Position numbers and translations under genes: made by a program. This document shows positions 1 to 8,998 of a DNA stretch of 64,000 nucleotides, in pieces. Source of the stretch: Chryseobacterium sp. 39-10. GTDB lineage: Bacteria; Bacteroidota; Bacteroidia; Flavobacteriales; Weeksellaceae. Below the pieces are notes generated by a model. That model was not told where the DNA came from, did no database searches, and saw only the letters and a list, made by a program, of their open reading frames with translations. The DNA is taken from the NCBI GenBank assembly GCA_001898255.1, contig MKTK01000011.1:21009-85008 (forward strand), given 5' to 3'. Each line of letters opens with the position of its first letter. Within the stretch, counting starts at the first letter, position 1.

Positions 1-114
1 GCAGAAGAAGCTCCTGCAGTAGAAGAAGCAAAAGCAGAAGAAACACCAGCTGCTGAAGCTGCACCGGAAACTCCGGAAGCAAGCGCAGACGCGGCAGAAA
101 CGCCTGCAGAATAA
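1..114 (+). CDS. rplJ: 50S ribosomal protein L10, C-terminal end (partial, Ala/Glu-rich extension)
   Basis: Open frame 1 from window edge ending AEEAPAVEEAKAEETPAAEAAPETPEASADAAETPAE*; directly upstream of rplL as in rplJL. Confidence 0.6.
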   Translation, partial: AEEAPAVEEAKAEETPAAEAAPETPEASADAAETPAE

Positions 115-200
115 ATAATGCCTTTGGCTATATGCCGAAAGCGGACTGAGATTAACTCAAAAAAATAACATAAATCGTTCAACAACAAAAACATTACAAA

Positions 201-569
201 ATGTCAGATTTAAAAAATTTAGCTGAAACGCTAGTAAACTTAACAGTAAAAGACGTAAACGAATTAGCTGCTATCCTTAAGGATGAGTACGGAATTGAGC
301 CAGCTGCTGCTGCAGTAGTAGTTGCTGCAGGTGGTGCAGGTGAAGCTGCTGAAGAAAAAACAGAATTCGACGTGATTCTTAAATCAGCTGGTGCTTCTAA
401 ATTGGCTGTAGTTAAATTGGTAAAAGATTTAACAGGTGCAGGTCTTAAAGAAGCAAAAGATATGGTTGATGGTGCTCCTGCTCCAATCAAACAAGGAATT
501 TCTAAAGACGAAGCTGAAGCTTTGAAAAAACAATTAGAAGAAGCTGGTGCTGAAGTTGAATTGAAATAA
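201..569 (+). CDS. rplL: 50S ribosomal protein L7/L12
   Basis: Translation [44 protein letters not shown]...[42 protein letters not shown]. Confidence 0.98.
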   Translation: MSDLKNLAETLVNLTVKDVNELAAILKDEYGIEPAAAAVVVAAGGAGEAAEEKTEFDVILKSAGASKLAVVKLVKDLTGAGLKEAKDMVDGAPAPIKQGISKDEAEALKKQLEEAGAEVELK

Positions 570-591
570 TTCTTTACTCAGAAATAATGCG

Positions 592-625
592 AAACCTCAC
601 CGAATGGTGGGGTTTTGTTTTTTTT
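592..625 (+). terminator. Rho-independent terminator after rplL
   Basis: Stem AAACCTCACC-gaat-GGTGGGGTTT (10 bp with one G:U) followed by T-rich tail. Confidence 0.75.
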
Positions 626-693
626 GCAATCGGCATTTGCTGTTGATACAACCTGCGTTGCAAAGCTTTAAGAAAAATTTAGCATTTGCACTA

Positions 694-725
694 TTTGTTA
701 TTCCGGGTGTTTATTTGTACCTTTG
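694..725 (+). promoter_or_regulatory. Putative Bacteroidetes-type promoter for rpoB
   Basis: TTTG (694-697), 20-nt spacer, TACCTTTG (718-725), matching TTTG-N19/20-TAnnTTTG. Confidence 0.6.
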
Positions 726-1048
726 CACTTCTTTTGGCGCTAATAATTGTTTTTAAACCAGTAAAATATTGAAAATCGACTCTTTCGATTTCGAAAGGGA
801 TTTTGTGTTTATAGCTGGTAAAGTAATTTTTTTCGCCAAAGAATTTAAAAAAATATTTTGCACTACTCCGTGAAAAGATATACCGGCGTTGCTTAGAAAT
901 TAGATTTTAAGTAGAAGAATAAAGTACAAAGACTAATTCTGATAGCGCCAAACATCAAAGTCTTTTCTCTTTTTTTTCTTTCTTTTTCTCTCTTTTCTGA
1001 TATTTTTTAAACAAAATATTTTTTAACCCATTATTCTTCAACTTTTTT

Positions 1049-4000
1049 ATGAGTAAATCTAAAGCAGTCGCAAAAACTCAGGGGAACGAAAGAATCAATT
1101 TCTCCGCAGCCAAGGGGAAAATTGAAACACCTGATTTTTTGGACATTCAGATCCAGTCATTCAAAGAGTTTTTCCAGTTGGATACCCTTCCGGAGCAGAG
1201 AGTTCACGAGACCCTCTACAAAACCTTTGAAGAAAACTTTCCCATTACAGACTCCAGAAATCAGTTTGTGCTTGAGTTTCTGGACTATTTGGTAGATTCC
1301 CCGCGTTACTCGATCGACGAGTGTGTGGAGAGAGGATTAACCTATTCGGTTCCTTTAAAAGCGCGTCTTAAATTATACTGTACCGATCCTGAACATGAGG
1401 ATTTCCAAACAGTGGTGCAAGATGTATATTTGGGGCCGGTTCCTTATATGACACCTTCGGGATCGTTTATCATTAATGGTGCAGAGCGTGTAATCGTTAC
1501 CCAGCTTCACCGTTCACCAGGGGTTTTCTTTGGTCAAACTTATCACGCCAACGGTACCAAATTGTATTATTCCAGAATTATCCCTTTCAAAGGATCTTGG
1601 ATGGAATTTACAACCGACATCAACAACGTAATGTATGCTTACATCGACCGTAAGAAAAAATTACCGTTAACAACACTTTTAAGAGCCATCGGATACGAAT
1701 CCGATAAAGATATTTTGCAAATTTTCGACCTTGCTGAAGAAGTGAAAGTTTCTAAAGCAGCACTTAAAAAAGTGGAAGGTAGAACTTTGGCAGCGAGAGT
1801 TTTGAACACTTGGTTCGAAGATTTCGTAGATGAAGATACTGGTGAAGTGGTTTCTATTGAAAGAAACGAAATCATCCTGGATCGTGAAACCGTTTTGGAA
1901 AAAGAGCACTTGGATCTTATTCTTGATTCAGGGGTGAAATCAATTTTGATTCACAAAGAAAACTCCAACGAATTCTCGATCATTCAGAATACACTTCAGA
2001 AAGACCCTACCAATTCAGAAAAAGAAGCGGTAGAATATATTTATCGTCAGTTGCGTAACGCAGATCCACCAGATGAGGAAACAGCAAGAGGAATTATCGA
2101 AAAACTATTCTTCTCGGAGCAACGTTACTCTCTGGGAGAAGTAGGTCGTTACCGTTTGAACAAAAAATTGGGATTAAACATTCCGGAAAAAACCGAAGTG
2201 TTAACCAAAGAAGATATCATCTCTATCGTTCGTCACTTAATCGAATTGGTGAACTCTAAAGCAGAGGTTGATGATATTGACCACTTGTCCAACAGAAGAA
2301 TTAAAACAGTTGGCGAGCAATTGGCGGGTCAGTTTGGTGTAGGTCTTTCCAGAATTGCAAGAACAATCCGTGAGAGGATGAACGTTCGTGATAATGAAAT
2401 CTTCACGCCGATTGATTTGGTGAATGCCAAAACATTAACCTCAGTGATCAATTCATTCTTCGGAACCAACCAGCTTTCTCAGTTCATGGACCAAACCAAT
2501 CCGCTGTCAGAAATCACGCACAAGCGTAGACTTTCTGCACTAGGACCTGGTGGTTTATCCAGAGAAAGAGCAGGTTTCGAGGTGCGTGACGTTCACCATA
2601 CCCACTACGGAAGAATCTGTCCGATTGAAACGCCTGAAGGACCAAACATTGGTTTGATCTCCTCACTGGGAATTTATGCTAAAATCAATAATTTAGGATT
2701 CATCGAGACTCCTTATAGAAAAGTAGCCAACGGTAAAGTTGACCTTAAAAATCCTGCAATCTTCCTTAATGCTGAAGATGAAGAAGATAAGGTTATTGCA
2801 CAGGCAAACGTTGAAATGACTGATGACGGAACCATCTCTACTGAAAGAGTTATTGCCCGACTAGATGGTGATTACCCAGTAGTGGAACCTAATGAAGTTA
2901 ATTTGATTGACGTAGCACCTAACCAGATTTCTGGTATTTCGGCGTCATTAATTCCGTTCTTGGAGCATGATGATGCGAACCGTGCCTTGATGGGATCCAA
3001 CATGATGCGTCAAGCGGTGCCGTTATTGAAGCCACAAGCTCCAATTGTGGGTACAGGTTTAGAGAAACAGGTTGCAACCGACTCCAGAGTATTGATTAAC
3101 GCTGAAGGAAATGGAGTTGTAGAGTATGTAGATGCTGACAAAATCACCATTAAATACGAAAGAAGCGAAGACGATGATTTAGTATCATTCGAATCTGCGA
3201 CCAAAAGTTATAAATTAACCAAATTCAGAAAAACCAACCAAAGTACAACCATTACTTTAAGACCAAACGTAAGGGTGGGCGACAAAGTAACCAAAGGACA
3301 AGTGCTTTGCGATGGATATGCAACAGAAAATGGTGAGCTCGCTTTGGGTAGAAACCTTACCGTGGCCTTCATGCCATGGAAAGGATACAACTTTGAGGAT
3401 GCCATCGTAATCAACGAAAAAGCAGTTCGCGAAGACTGGTTTACCTCCATCCATGTTGATGAATATTCTTTGGAAGTTCGGGACACCAAACTGGGTATGG
3501 AAGAACTGACCGCCGATATTCCAAACGTTTCCGAAGAAGCCACCAAAGACTTAGACGAAAACGGTATGATCCGTATCGGTGCAGAGGTGAAACCTGGTGA
3601 CATCATGATTGGTAAAATTACACCAAAAGGAGAATCTGATCCTACACCGGAAGAAAAACTTCTTAGAGCGATCTTCGGTGATAAAGCTGGCGATGTGAAA
3701 GATGCTTCTTTGAAAGCGGATTCATCGTTAAGAGGGGTGGTGATCAACAAAAAATTGTTCTCAAGAAACATTAAGGACAAAAAGAAAAGAACAGAAGAAA
3801 AACTGAAACTTGAAGAAATCGAAAATACCTACAAGGCAAAATTCGATGAGTTAAGAGACATGCTTCTGGAAAAATTAGGAACACTGGTCAACGGTAAAAC
3901 TTCTCAAGGCGTTAATAACGATTTAGACGAAGAAATTATCGGTAAAGGAGTGAAATTTACCACTAAATTACTACAAAGTGTTGAAGATTATGTAAATGTA

Positions 4001-4876
4001 AGTGGTTCGGATTGGACTGTTGATGCTGATAAAAATGAGCTCATCAAGCAATTGATCCATAATTACAAAATAAAATACAACGACATTCAAGGGGTTAAAA
4101 ACCGTGAGAAATTTGCGATTTCCATTGGAGACGAGCTACCTGCAGGTATCATTAAGCTAGCAAAAGTTTACATCGCTAAGAAACGTAAACTAAACGTTGG
4201 AGATAAAATGGCAGGTCGTCACGGTAACAAGGGGATTGTATCACGTATCGTTCGTCAGGAAGATATGCCTTTCTTAGAAGACGGAACACCAGTAGATATC
4301 GTATTGAACCCACTTGGCGTACCTTCTCGTATGAACATCGGGCAGATCTACGAAACTGTTCTTGGATGGGCTGGTAAAAACTTAGGTCTTAAGTTCGCAA
4401 CGCCAATCTTTGATGGAGCTTCTTTGGAGCAGATTACCGAATACACCGAGCAAGCAGGCGTACCTCAATTTGGTAGCACTTACCTTTATGATGGTGGTAC
4501 TGGTGAGCGTTTTGCGCAACCAGCAACCGTTGGGGTCATCTACATGTTGAAGTTAGGACACATGGTTGATGATAAAATGCACGCACGTTCTATTGGACCA
4601 TACTCATTGATCACGCAGCAACCTCTTGGTGGTAAAGCACAATTTGGTGGACAAAGATTTGGTGAGATGGAGGTTTGGGCACTGGAAGCATTCGGTGCAT
4701 CCAATATCCTTAGAGAAATTCTTACCGTAAAATCGGATGATGTAATTGGTAGGGCGAAAACGTACGAAGCAATTGCGAAAGGAGAAGCAATGCCAGAACC
4801 AGGTATTCCGGAATCCTTCAACGTATTGCTGCATGAGTTACAAGGTCTTGGACTTGATGTAAGACTTGAGGAATAA
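1049..4876 (+). CDS. rpoB: DNA-directed RNA polymerase subunit beta
   Basis: 1275-aa translation with canonical RpoB motifs ([56 protein letters not shown]). Confidence 0.99.
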   Translation: MSKSKAVAKTQGNERINFSAAKGKIETPDFLDIQIQSFKEFFQLDTLPEQRVHETLYKTFEENFPITDSRNQFVLEFLDYLVDSPRYSIDECVERGLTYSVPLKARLKLYCTDPEHEDFQTVVQDVYLGPVPYMTPSGSFIINGAERVIVTQLHRSPGVFFGQTYHANGTKLYYSRIIPFKGSWMEFTTDINNVMYAYIDRKKKLPLTTLLRAIGYESDKDILQIFDLAEEVKVSKAALKKVEGRTLAARVLNTWFEDFVDEDTGEVVSIERNEIILDRETVLEKEHLDLILDSGVKSILIHKENSNEFSIIQNTLQKDPTNSEKEAVEYIYRQLRNADPPDEETARGIIEKLFFSEQRYSLGEVGRYRLNKKLGLNIPEKTEVLTKEDIISIVRHLIELVNSKAEVDDIDHLSNRRIKTVGEQLAGQFGVGLSRIARTIRERMNVRDNEIFTPIDLVNAKTLTSVINSFFGTNQLSQFMDQTNPLSEITHKRRLSALGPGGLSRERAGFEVRDVHHTHYGRICPIETPEGPNIGLISSLGIYAKINNLGFIETPYRKVANGKVDLKNPAIFLNAEDEEDKVIAQANVEMTDDGTISTERVIARLDGDYPVVEPNEVNLIDVAPNQISGISASLIPFLEHDDANRALMGSNMMRQAVPLLKPQAPIVGTGLEKQVATDSRVLINAEGNGVVEYVDADKITIKYERSEDDDLVSFESATKSYKLTKFRKTNQSTTITLRPNVRVGDKVTKGQVLCDGYATENGELALGRNLTVAFMPWKGYNFEDAIVINEKAVREDWFTSIHVDEYSLEVRDTKLGMEELTADIPNVSEEATKDLDENGMIRIGAEVKPGDIMIGKITPKGESDPTPEEKLLRAIFGDKAGDVKDASLKADSSLRGVVINKKLFSRNIKDKKKRTEEKLKLEEIENTYKAKFDELRDMLLEKLGTLVNGKTSQGVNNDLDEEIIGKGVKFTTKLLQSVEDYVNVSGSDWTVDADKNELIKQLIHNYKIKYNDIQGVKNREKFAISIGDELPAGIIKLAKVYIAKKRKLNVGDKMAGRHGNKGIVSRIVRQEDMPFLEDGTPVDIVLNPLGVPSRMNIGQIYETVLGWAGKNLGLKFATPIFDGASLEQITEYTEQAGVPQFGSTYLYDGGTGERFAQPATVGVIYMLKLGHMVDDKMHARSIGPYSLITQQPLGGKAQFGGQRFGEMEVWALEAFGASNILREILTVKSDDVIGRAKTYEAIAKGEAMPEPGIPESFNVLLHELQGLGLDVRLEE

Positions 4877-4891
4877 TTTTTTAGTAATTAA

Positions 4892-4946
4892 TGAATTGAG
4901 AAATCAGAAAGTGAGATCATATGAAATTATTTTCTGACTCTCAATT
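4892..4946. repeat. Imperfect inverted repeat downstream of rpoB
   Basis: gaattgagaaatcagaaa / ttttctgactctcaattc arms (about 17 bp with mismatches), 19-nt loop. Confidence 0.6.
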
Positions 4947-4972
4947 CTCGAAAATTATTTTTAATATTAGTA

Positions 4973-6202
4973 ATGAAAGAACTAATTTTTAGAAAGGAAA
5001 ATTTTATCTTACTATTTTTTTTAGCAATCTACATTTTTTCGGTGGGTTCTGATCCTATATTGGGTGATAGCTTGCCATTTACAGTAGGTGCCTCCAAAGG
5101 TTATGAGTTAGAGTCGAACGCAACTAATCACTTTCTGTATATAAATTTTTTGGCATTAGTCCACAAGATTATTCCATTTATAAACCCACATTATCTTTTT
5201 TCGGGAATCAGTGTGATTTGTTCTGTTTTGTCTTTGCTAATACTTCGAAATATCTTATTGCTCTTCAACTTCAGTAACATCGTTTGTAATGTAGTAACTG
5301 TTTTGTTTGGGTTTTCGTTTACCTTTTGGCGGATTTCCATTTTTACAGAAGTGTATAGTTTTTACATCTTGTTTGTGACCATATTTTTGTATAATGTTTT
5401 TTCTTATATTAAAGAGCAAAGAATAGATAATTTATATGGGGCGGCAATATTTTTTGGGATCATGTTTTTAATTCATATTCAGACAATATTATTAATACCT
5501 TTTTATTTGTATTTTTTGTACAAAAATTTACATGAAAAATCAAAAACAGCGATTGCTGTTTTGATACCTATTGTTTTTTTTTCAGTACTGTTAATCCCTG
5601 TAGTTTTGGGGAGGAATAACTTTATTGCAATATTTACGGATAATGCTTGGGGAAGTTCTTTTTTTAGTCTTGAATTAGAATCAATATTGAGAAGCGCAGT
5701 ACGTAATACGGGGTTTTTGCTTTATAATTTTATGTTCTTTATCGCTTTTGCATTCAAAGGTTTCAAAGATTTAGAAAACAAGGAATATTTTTTTATTGGA
5801 ATTATACCCTATATTTTTTTTATATTGAAACATGATGTTTCCGACTCTTATGTATTTCAGTTGGTTCCTTATCTTTTTTTATTAATCATGATAGCAAGTG
5901 GATTATCAAAATTGAATGATTTCAAGTGGATGTATATTGCTGTGTTTTCGTTTCCGCTTGTTTATTTTATAAATTATAAAATAGTAGAATGTACTGATGT
6001 AGGAAAGAGAATAGATCGTGAAACTGGCTTTAAAGGCGGTACAAAATATTTCTTTTTCCCACCGCTTAAAGGAAACCCAAGTATTGAAGAGTTTATTTCA
6101 GCTTATGAAAAGGGACAGTTTAAGAAATTACCTGTCTTGGAACAAGAAAACTATAAAAGAATGTATTTATACGCAAAAGAATGGAGATTAATTAAAACTT
6201 AA
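4973..6202 (+). CDS. Polytopic membrane protein, DUF2723/GT-C-like
   Basis: 409 aa, many hydrophobic helices; N-terminal [15 protein letters not shown] and [17 protein letters not shown] resemble DUF2723-type proteins; located between rpoB and rpoC. Confidence 0.6.
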   Translation: MKELIFRKENFILLFFLAIYIFSVGSDPILGDSLPFTVGASKGYELESNATNHFLYINFLALVHKIIPFINPHYLFSGISVICSVLSLLILRNILLLFNFSNIVCNVVTVLFGFSFTFWRISIFTEVYSFYILFVTIFLYNVFSYIKEQRIDNLYGAAIFFGIMFLIHIQTILLIPFYLYFLYKNLHEKSKTAIAVLIPIVFFSVLLIPVVLGRNNFIAIFTDNAWGSSFFSLELESILRSAVRNTGFLLYNFMFFIAFAFKGFKDLENKEYFFIGIIPYIFFILKHDVSDSYVFQLVPYLFLLIMIASGLSKLNDFKWMYIAVFSFPLVYFINYKIVECTDVGKRIDRETGFKGGTKYFFFPPLKGNPSIEEFISAYEKGQFKKLPVLEQENYKRMYLYAKEWRLIKT

Positions 6203-6212
6203 ATATTATTAT

Positions 6213-7380
6213 ATGAAATTTAAATTATGTTTTATGAGTATGATGGTAAGTGTTATACTCCACGCACAAGATTGGGCTTTGTTTGGTAATGCAAACACTA
6301 CGCCTCAACAAAATTTTATTGGTACTACTGATAATCAAGATTTATTGCTTAAAACCAATAATATCGAAAGACTTCGAATCTCTAATACCGGCAGATTTAT
6401 TTTTCAAGGTGTTATAGGAGGGGAAAATGTATGGAACAAAAATTTATTTTTTGGCGGGGGGGGTAGATTATCCCACTCGAGGCAATAACACAGTTTTCGG
6501 TTTCGGTGCTTTAGCACTTAATATTAATGGTGAAGGGAACACAGCATTTGGAACTAATTCTATGTCACAACTTATAAGTGGAAATGAGAATACTTCAATA
6601 GGAGTAAATAGTATGGGTAAAGCTAATAATGCAGGAGGAAATGTGAGTTTTGGGAACAATAGCATGGAGGGCTTGGGGGGGTACAATGAGAATGTAGCAA
6701 TTGGTTTTATGTCCTTTAGAAGAGAGTTTGGACAATCATCAGAGAGTGTTTCGTATAATACTGTTATTGGTAGTAGGGCTCTTGCGTATTTAAGAACTGG
6801 TCAAAATAATATTGCAATTGGTTATAGCTCTATTAAACCTATTGTTTCAGGAGATAATAATGTATCTATTGGTGCAAATACTGGACTTAATCTCATTACA
6901 GGAAATGGAAATATTCTAATAGGAAATAATACGTCAACCTCTTCAAGTAATTCTAATAATGAATTAAATATTGGCAATTGGATATATGGGAAAGGAGGAA
7001 CAATTGGTATTGGAACTTCAAATGTAAATTGTAGTAATTGTACGGGTTACAAGTTGTTTGTAAAAGAAGGGATAAAAACCGAAAAGATAAAAGTTGAGTT
7101 TGCTGATATGAATGGTTGGGCAGATTATGTTTTTGAGAAAGATTACCCACTAATGTCTATAAAAGAAGTTAAGAATTTTATAGAAAAAAATAAGCACTTA
7201 CCCGAAGTTCCTACCGCTGAAGATGTTATGAAAAATGGTTTGGAATTGAAAGAGTTTAATACTTTGTTATTAAAAAAGATCGAAGAACTGACTTTACATA
7301 TTATATACCTACATGAAAAGTTGGAAGAACAAAATGACAAAATGGACAAATTGGAAAAATTGGAACAAAAAAATAAATGA
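6213..7380 (+). pseudogene. YadA-head-repeat surface protein with signal peptide, frameshifted at a G8 tract (possible phase-variable gene)
   Basis: 6213-6488 encodes signal peptide and N-terminus; 6427-7380 in another frame encodes [31 protein letters not shown] head repeats and a coiled C-terminus (KTEKIKVEFADMNGWADYVFEKDYPLMSIKEVKNFIEKNKHLPEVPTAEDVMKNG). Removing one G from G8 (6456-6463) joins them in frame. Confidence 0.75.
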
Positions 7381-8981
7381 TGAGAACTGTTCTTTGCTTT
7401 TTATTTTTTTTTAGTGGATTTTATTTTTTCTCCGCACAAGAGAAAGATCCTTTCCACAGAACTTGTGCCCTTAATGCACCTGCTGAAGTTGAGGATTTTT
7501 TGCTATCAGGTCGTAACTGCGGGAATACTTCAGCGTATTATAATCCTAATCAACATGCAAATCCTTTATATATTCCTCAAATTAGTGATGATATTATATA
7601 TATAAAGATTAACTTTATTTTTTTAACAAAACCTGATGGAACGGGTAATTTCGAGGAAAATAATCTCGAACATCAGGAATTTATTAATAATTTAATTGCA
7701 GCTTTTAATGGAAGATTAGCACATATTGATCCATCTGTGAGTGGTTGTGAAGTTTTTCCGCAATCAGTTATTGATACTAGAATAAGGGTAATTGTTAATA
7801 AGATATGGAAAGTGGATCCTGCTTGGGATTATCTAGTAACAGGATTTAATCCCTCGGCAAATAATCCATATGATAATAATAGCGTTTTAATCCCTGGTTC
7901 AACTTATTACTATTCTTATTTGGATTATGATGCTTCCATTCCGAAAGGGTTAAATATCACTTTTGCTAATAATGGAACCATTTATTCGCAGTACCAGACT
8001 GGGGATTTTTCTAAAACGCCATTAGATTGGGCTGTTTCGGAGTTTCCGTTTTTTAATGAGTTAAGTAATAAATCAAGACAATTTTGGCCTGATGTATATA
8101 ATGGTTTTTTACGGAGAAAGCATTTTATTGTAAATAATCCAAATTACGGAAATCCTAGTTGGGAAACAGTTAAAGCGTGGTATTACGGAGATATGGGATA
8201 TAGAGGAATGGTACACGAATTAGGGCATAGTTTGGATTTATATCATCACGATTGTGGAGCTAATATTATGAGTTATTCTGCTGGTAATCATAACTATTTG
8301 AGTATTGAAGATATTTCAAGAATGTACCAAAGTGCATCAGTTTCGAGTGTGAGACAATATTTTACAGAAAATTCTTTTAAAAGCAACAGTATCTATGTGA
8401 ATATGGACGAGCTTTGGGATATTAATTTTAGAAATTATTCTAATGTTAGAGTTGATAACAACTCAAGTTTAAGAACAACATGTAGAATTATAATGGCTCC
8501 TGAAAGTAAAGTTATTGTAAGAAATGGAAGTAATTTCATTATTGAGGGCGCAGATGTTAGTTCTGCAAATAATACATCATGGAATGGTATTAAAGTCGAA
8601 GGGAATGGATATTGCTTGATATTACCGGATACGGCGATTGATAATGGCTATTTTTATGCTTATACTGATAATACAATTTTACCAAATGGCAAATCTACAG
8701 ATGATAATTTCAGCAATATTAAAATGAGTGCCGAAACATTAGAAGGGCTACATTCTCAAAACTTATTCAGTATTTACCCTAATCCAACAGGAGAATTTAT
8801 TTATATTAAATCCAGTGAAAAAATAAGAGTTTTATCTGTTTATGATAGAATGGGGCAAAAAATAATCAGTATTAGAGACGAAGCAAACAAAATTGATGTG
8901 AAGAATGTCCCAAGCGGAGTTTATATTTTGGAGGTTAAGACGGATCAAGGCATCATAACAAAGAAATTTATAAAAAAATAA
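7377..8981 (+). CDS. Secreted zinc metalloprotease (metzincin) with T9SS type A sorting domain
   Basis: Signal peptide; [13 protein letters not shown] (HExxHxxxxxH) and NIMSY Met-turn; C-terminal [17 protein letters not shown]...[21 protein letters not shown]. Confidence 0.88.
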   Translation: MMRTVLCFLFFFSGFYFFSAQEKDPFHRTCALNAPAEVEDFLLSGRNCGNTSAYYNPNQHANPLYIPQISDDIIYIKINFIFLTKPDGTGNFEENNLEHQEFINNLIAAFNGRLAHIDPSVSGCEVFPQSVIDTRIRVIVNKIWKVDPAWDYLVTGFNPSANNPYDNNSVLIPGSTYYYSYLDYDASIPKGLNITFANNGTIYSQYQTGDFSKTPLDWAVSEFPFFNELSNKSRQFWPDVYNGFLRRKHFIVNNPNYGNPSWETVKAWYYGDMGYRGMVHELGHSLDLYHHDCGANIMSYSAGNHNYLSIEDISRMYQSASVSSVRQYFTENSFKSNSIYVNMDELWDINFRNYSNVRVDNNSSLRTTCRIIMAPESKVIVRNGSNFIIEGADVSSANNTSWNGIKVEGNGYCLILPDTAIDNGYFYAYTDNTILPNGKSTDDNFSNIKMSAETLEGLHSQNLFSIYPNPTGEFIYIKSSEKIRVLSVYDRMGQKIISIRDEANKIDVKNVPSGVYILEVKTDQGIITKKFIKK

Positions 8982-8998
8982 TAGATAAAATATTTTTT

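Noticed and set aside
3208-3780. 190-aa antisense ORF inside rpoB
   Set aside because: Shadow ORF opposite a highly conserved coding region; composition (Ser/Phe/Leu-rich) and lack of recognisable domain fit a codon-bias artefact. Same reasoning for other antisense ORFs in rpoC, rluD, rsmD, coaE, aroC.
6427-6488. ATG at 6427 as the true start of the 317-aa ORF
   Set aside because: It lacks a signal peptide and overlaps the upstream frame; the natural reading is one gene split by the G8 tract.
1014-8998. Shared AAAATATTTTTTA upstream of both rpoB (about 1014) and rpoC (about 8986) as target-site duplication of the insertion
   Set aside because: Low-complexity AT-rich 13-mer, and the copies do not bracket the cassette (one precedes rpoB); likely chance or shared A/T-rich initiation context.
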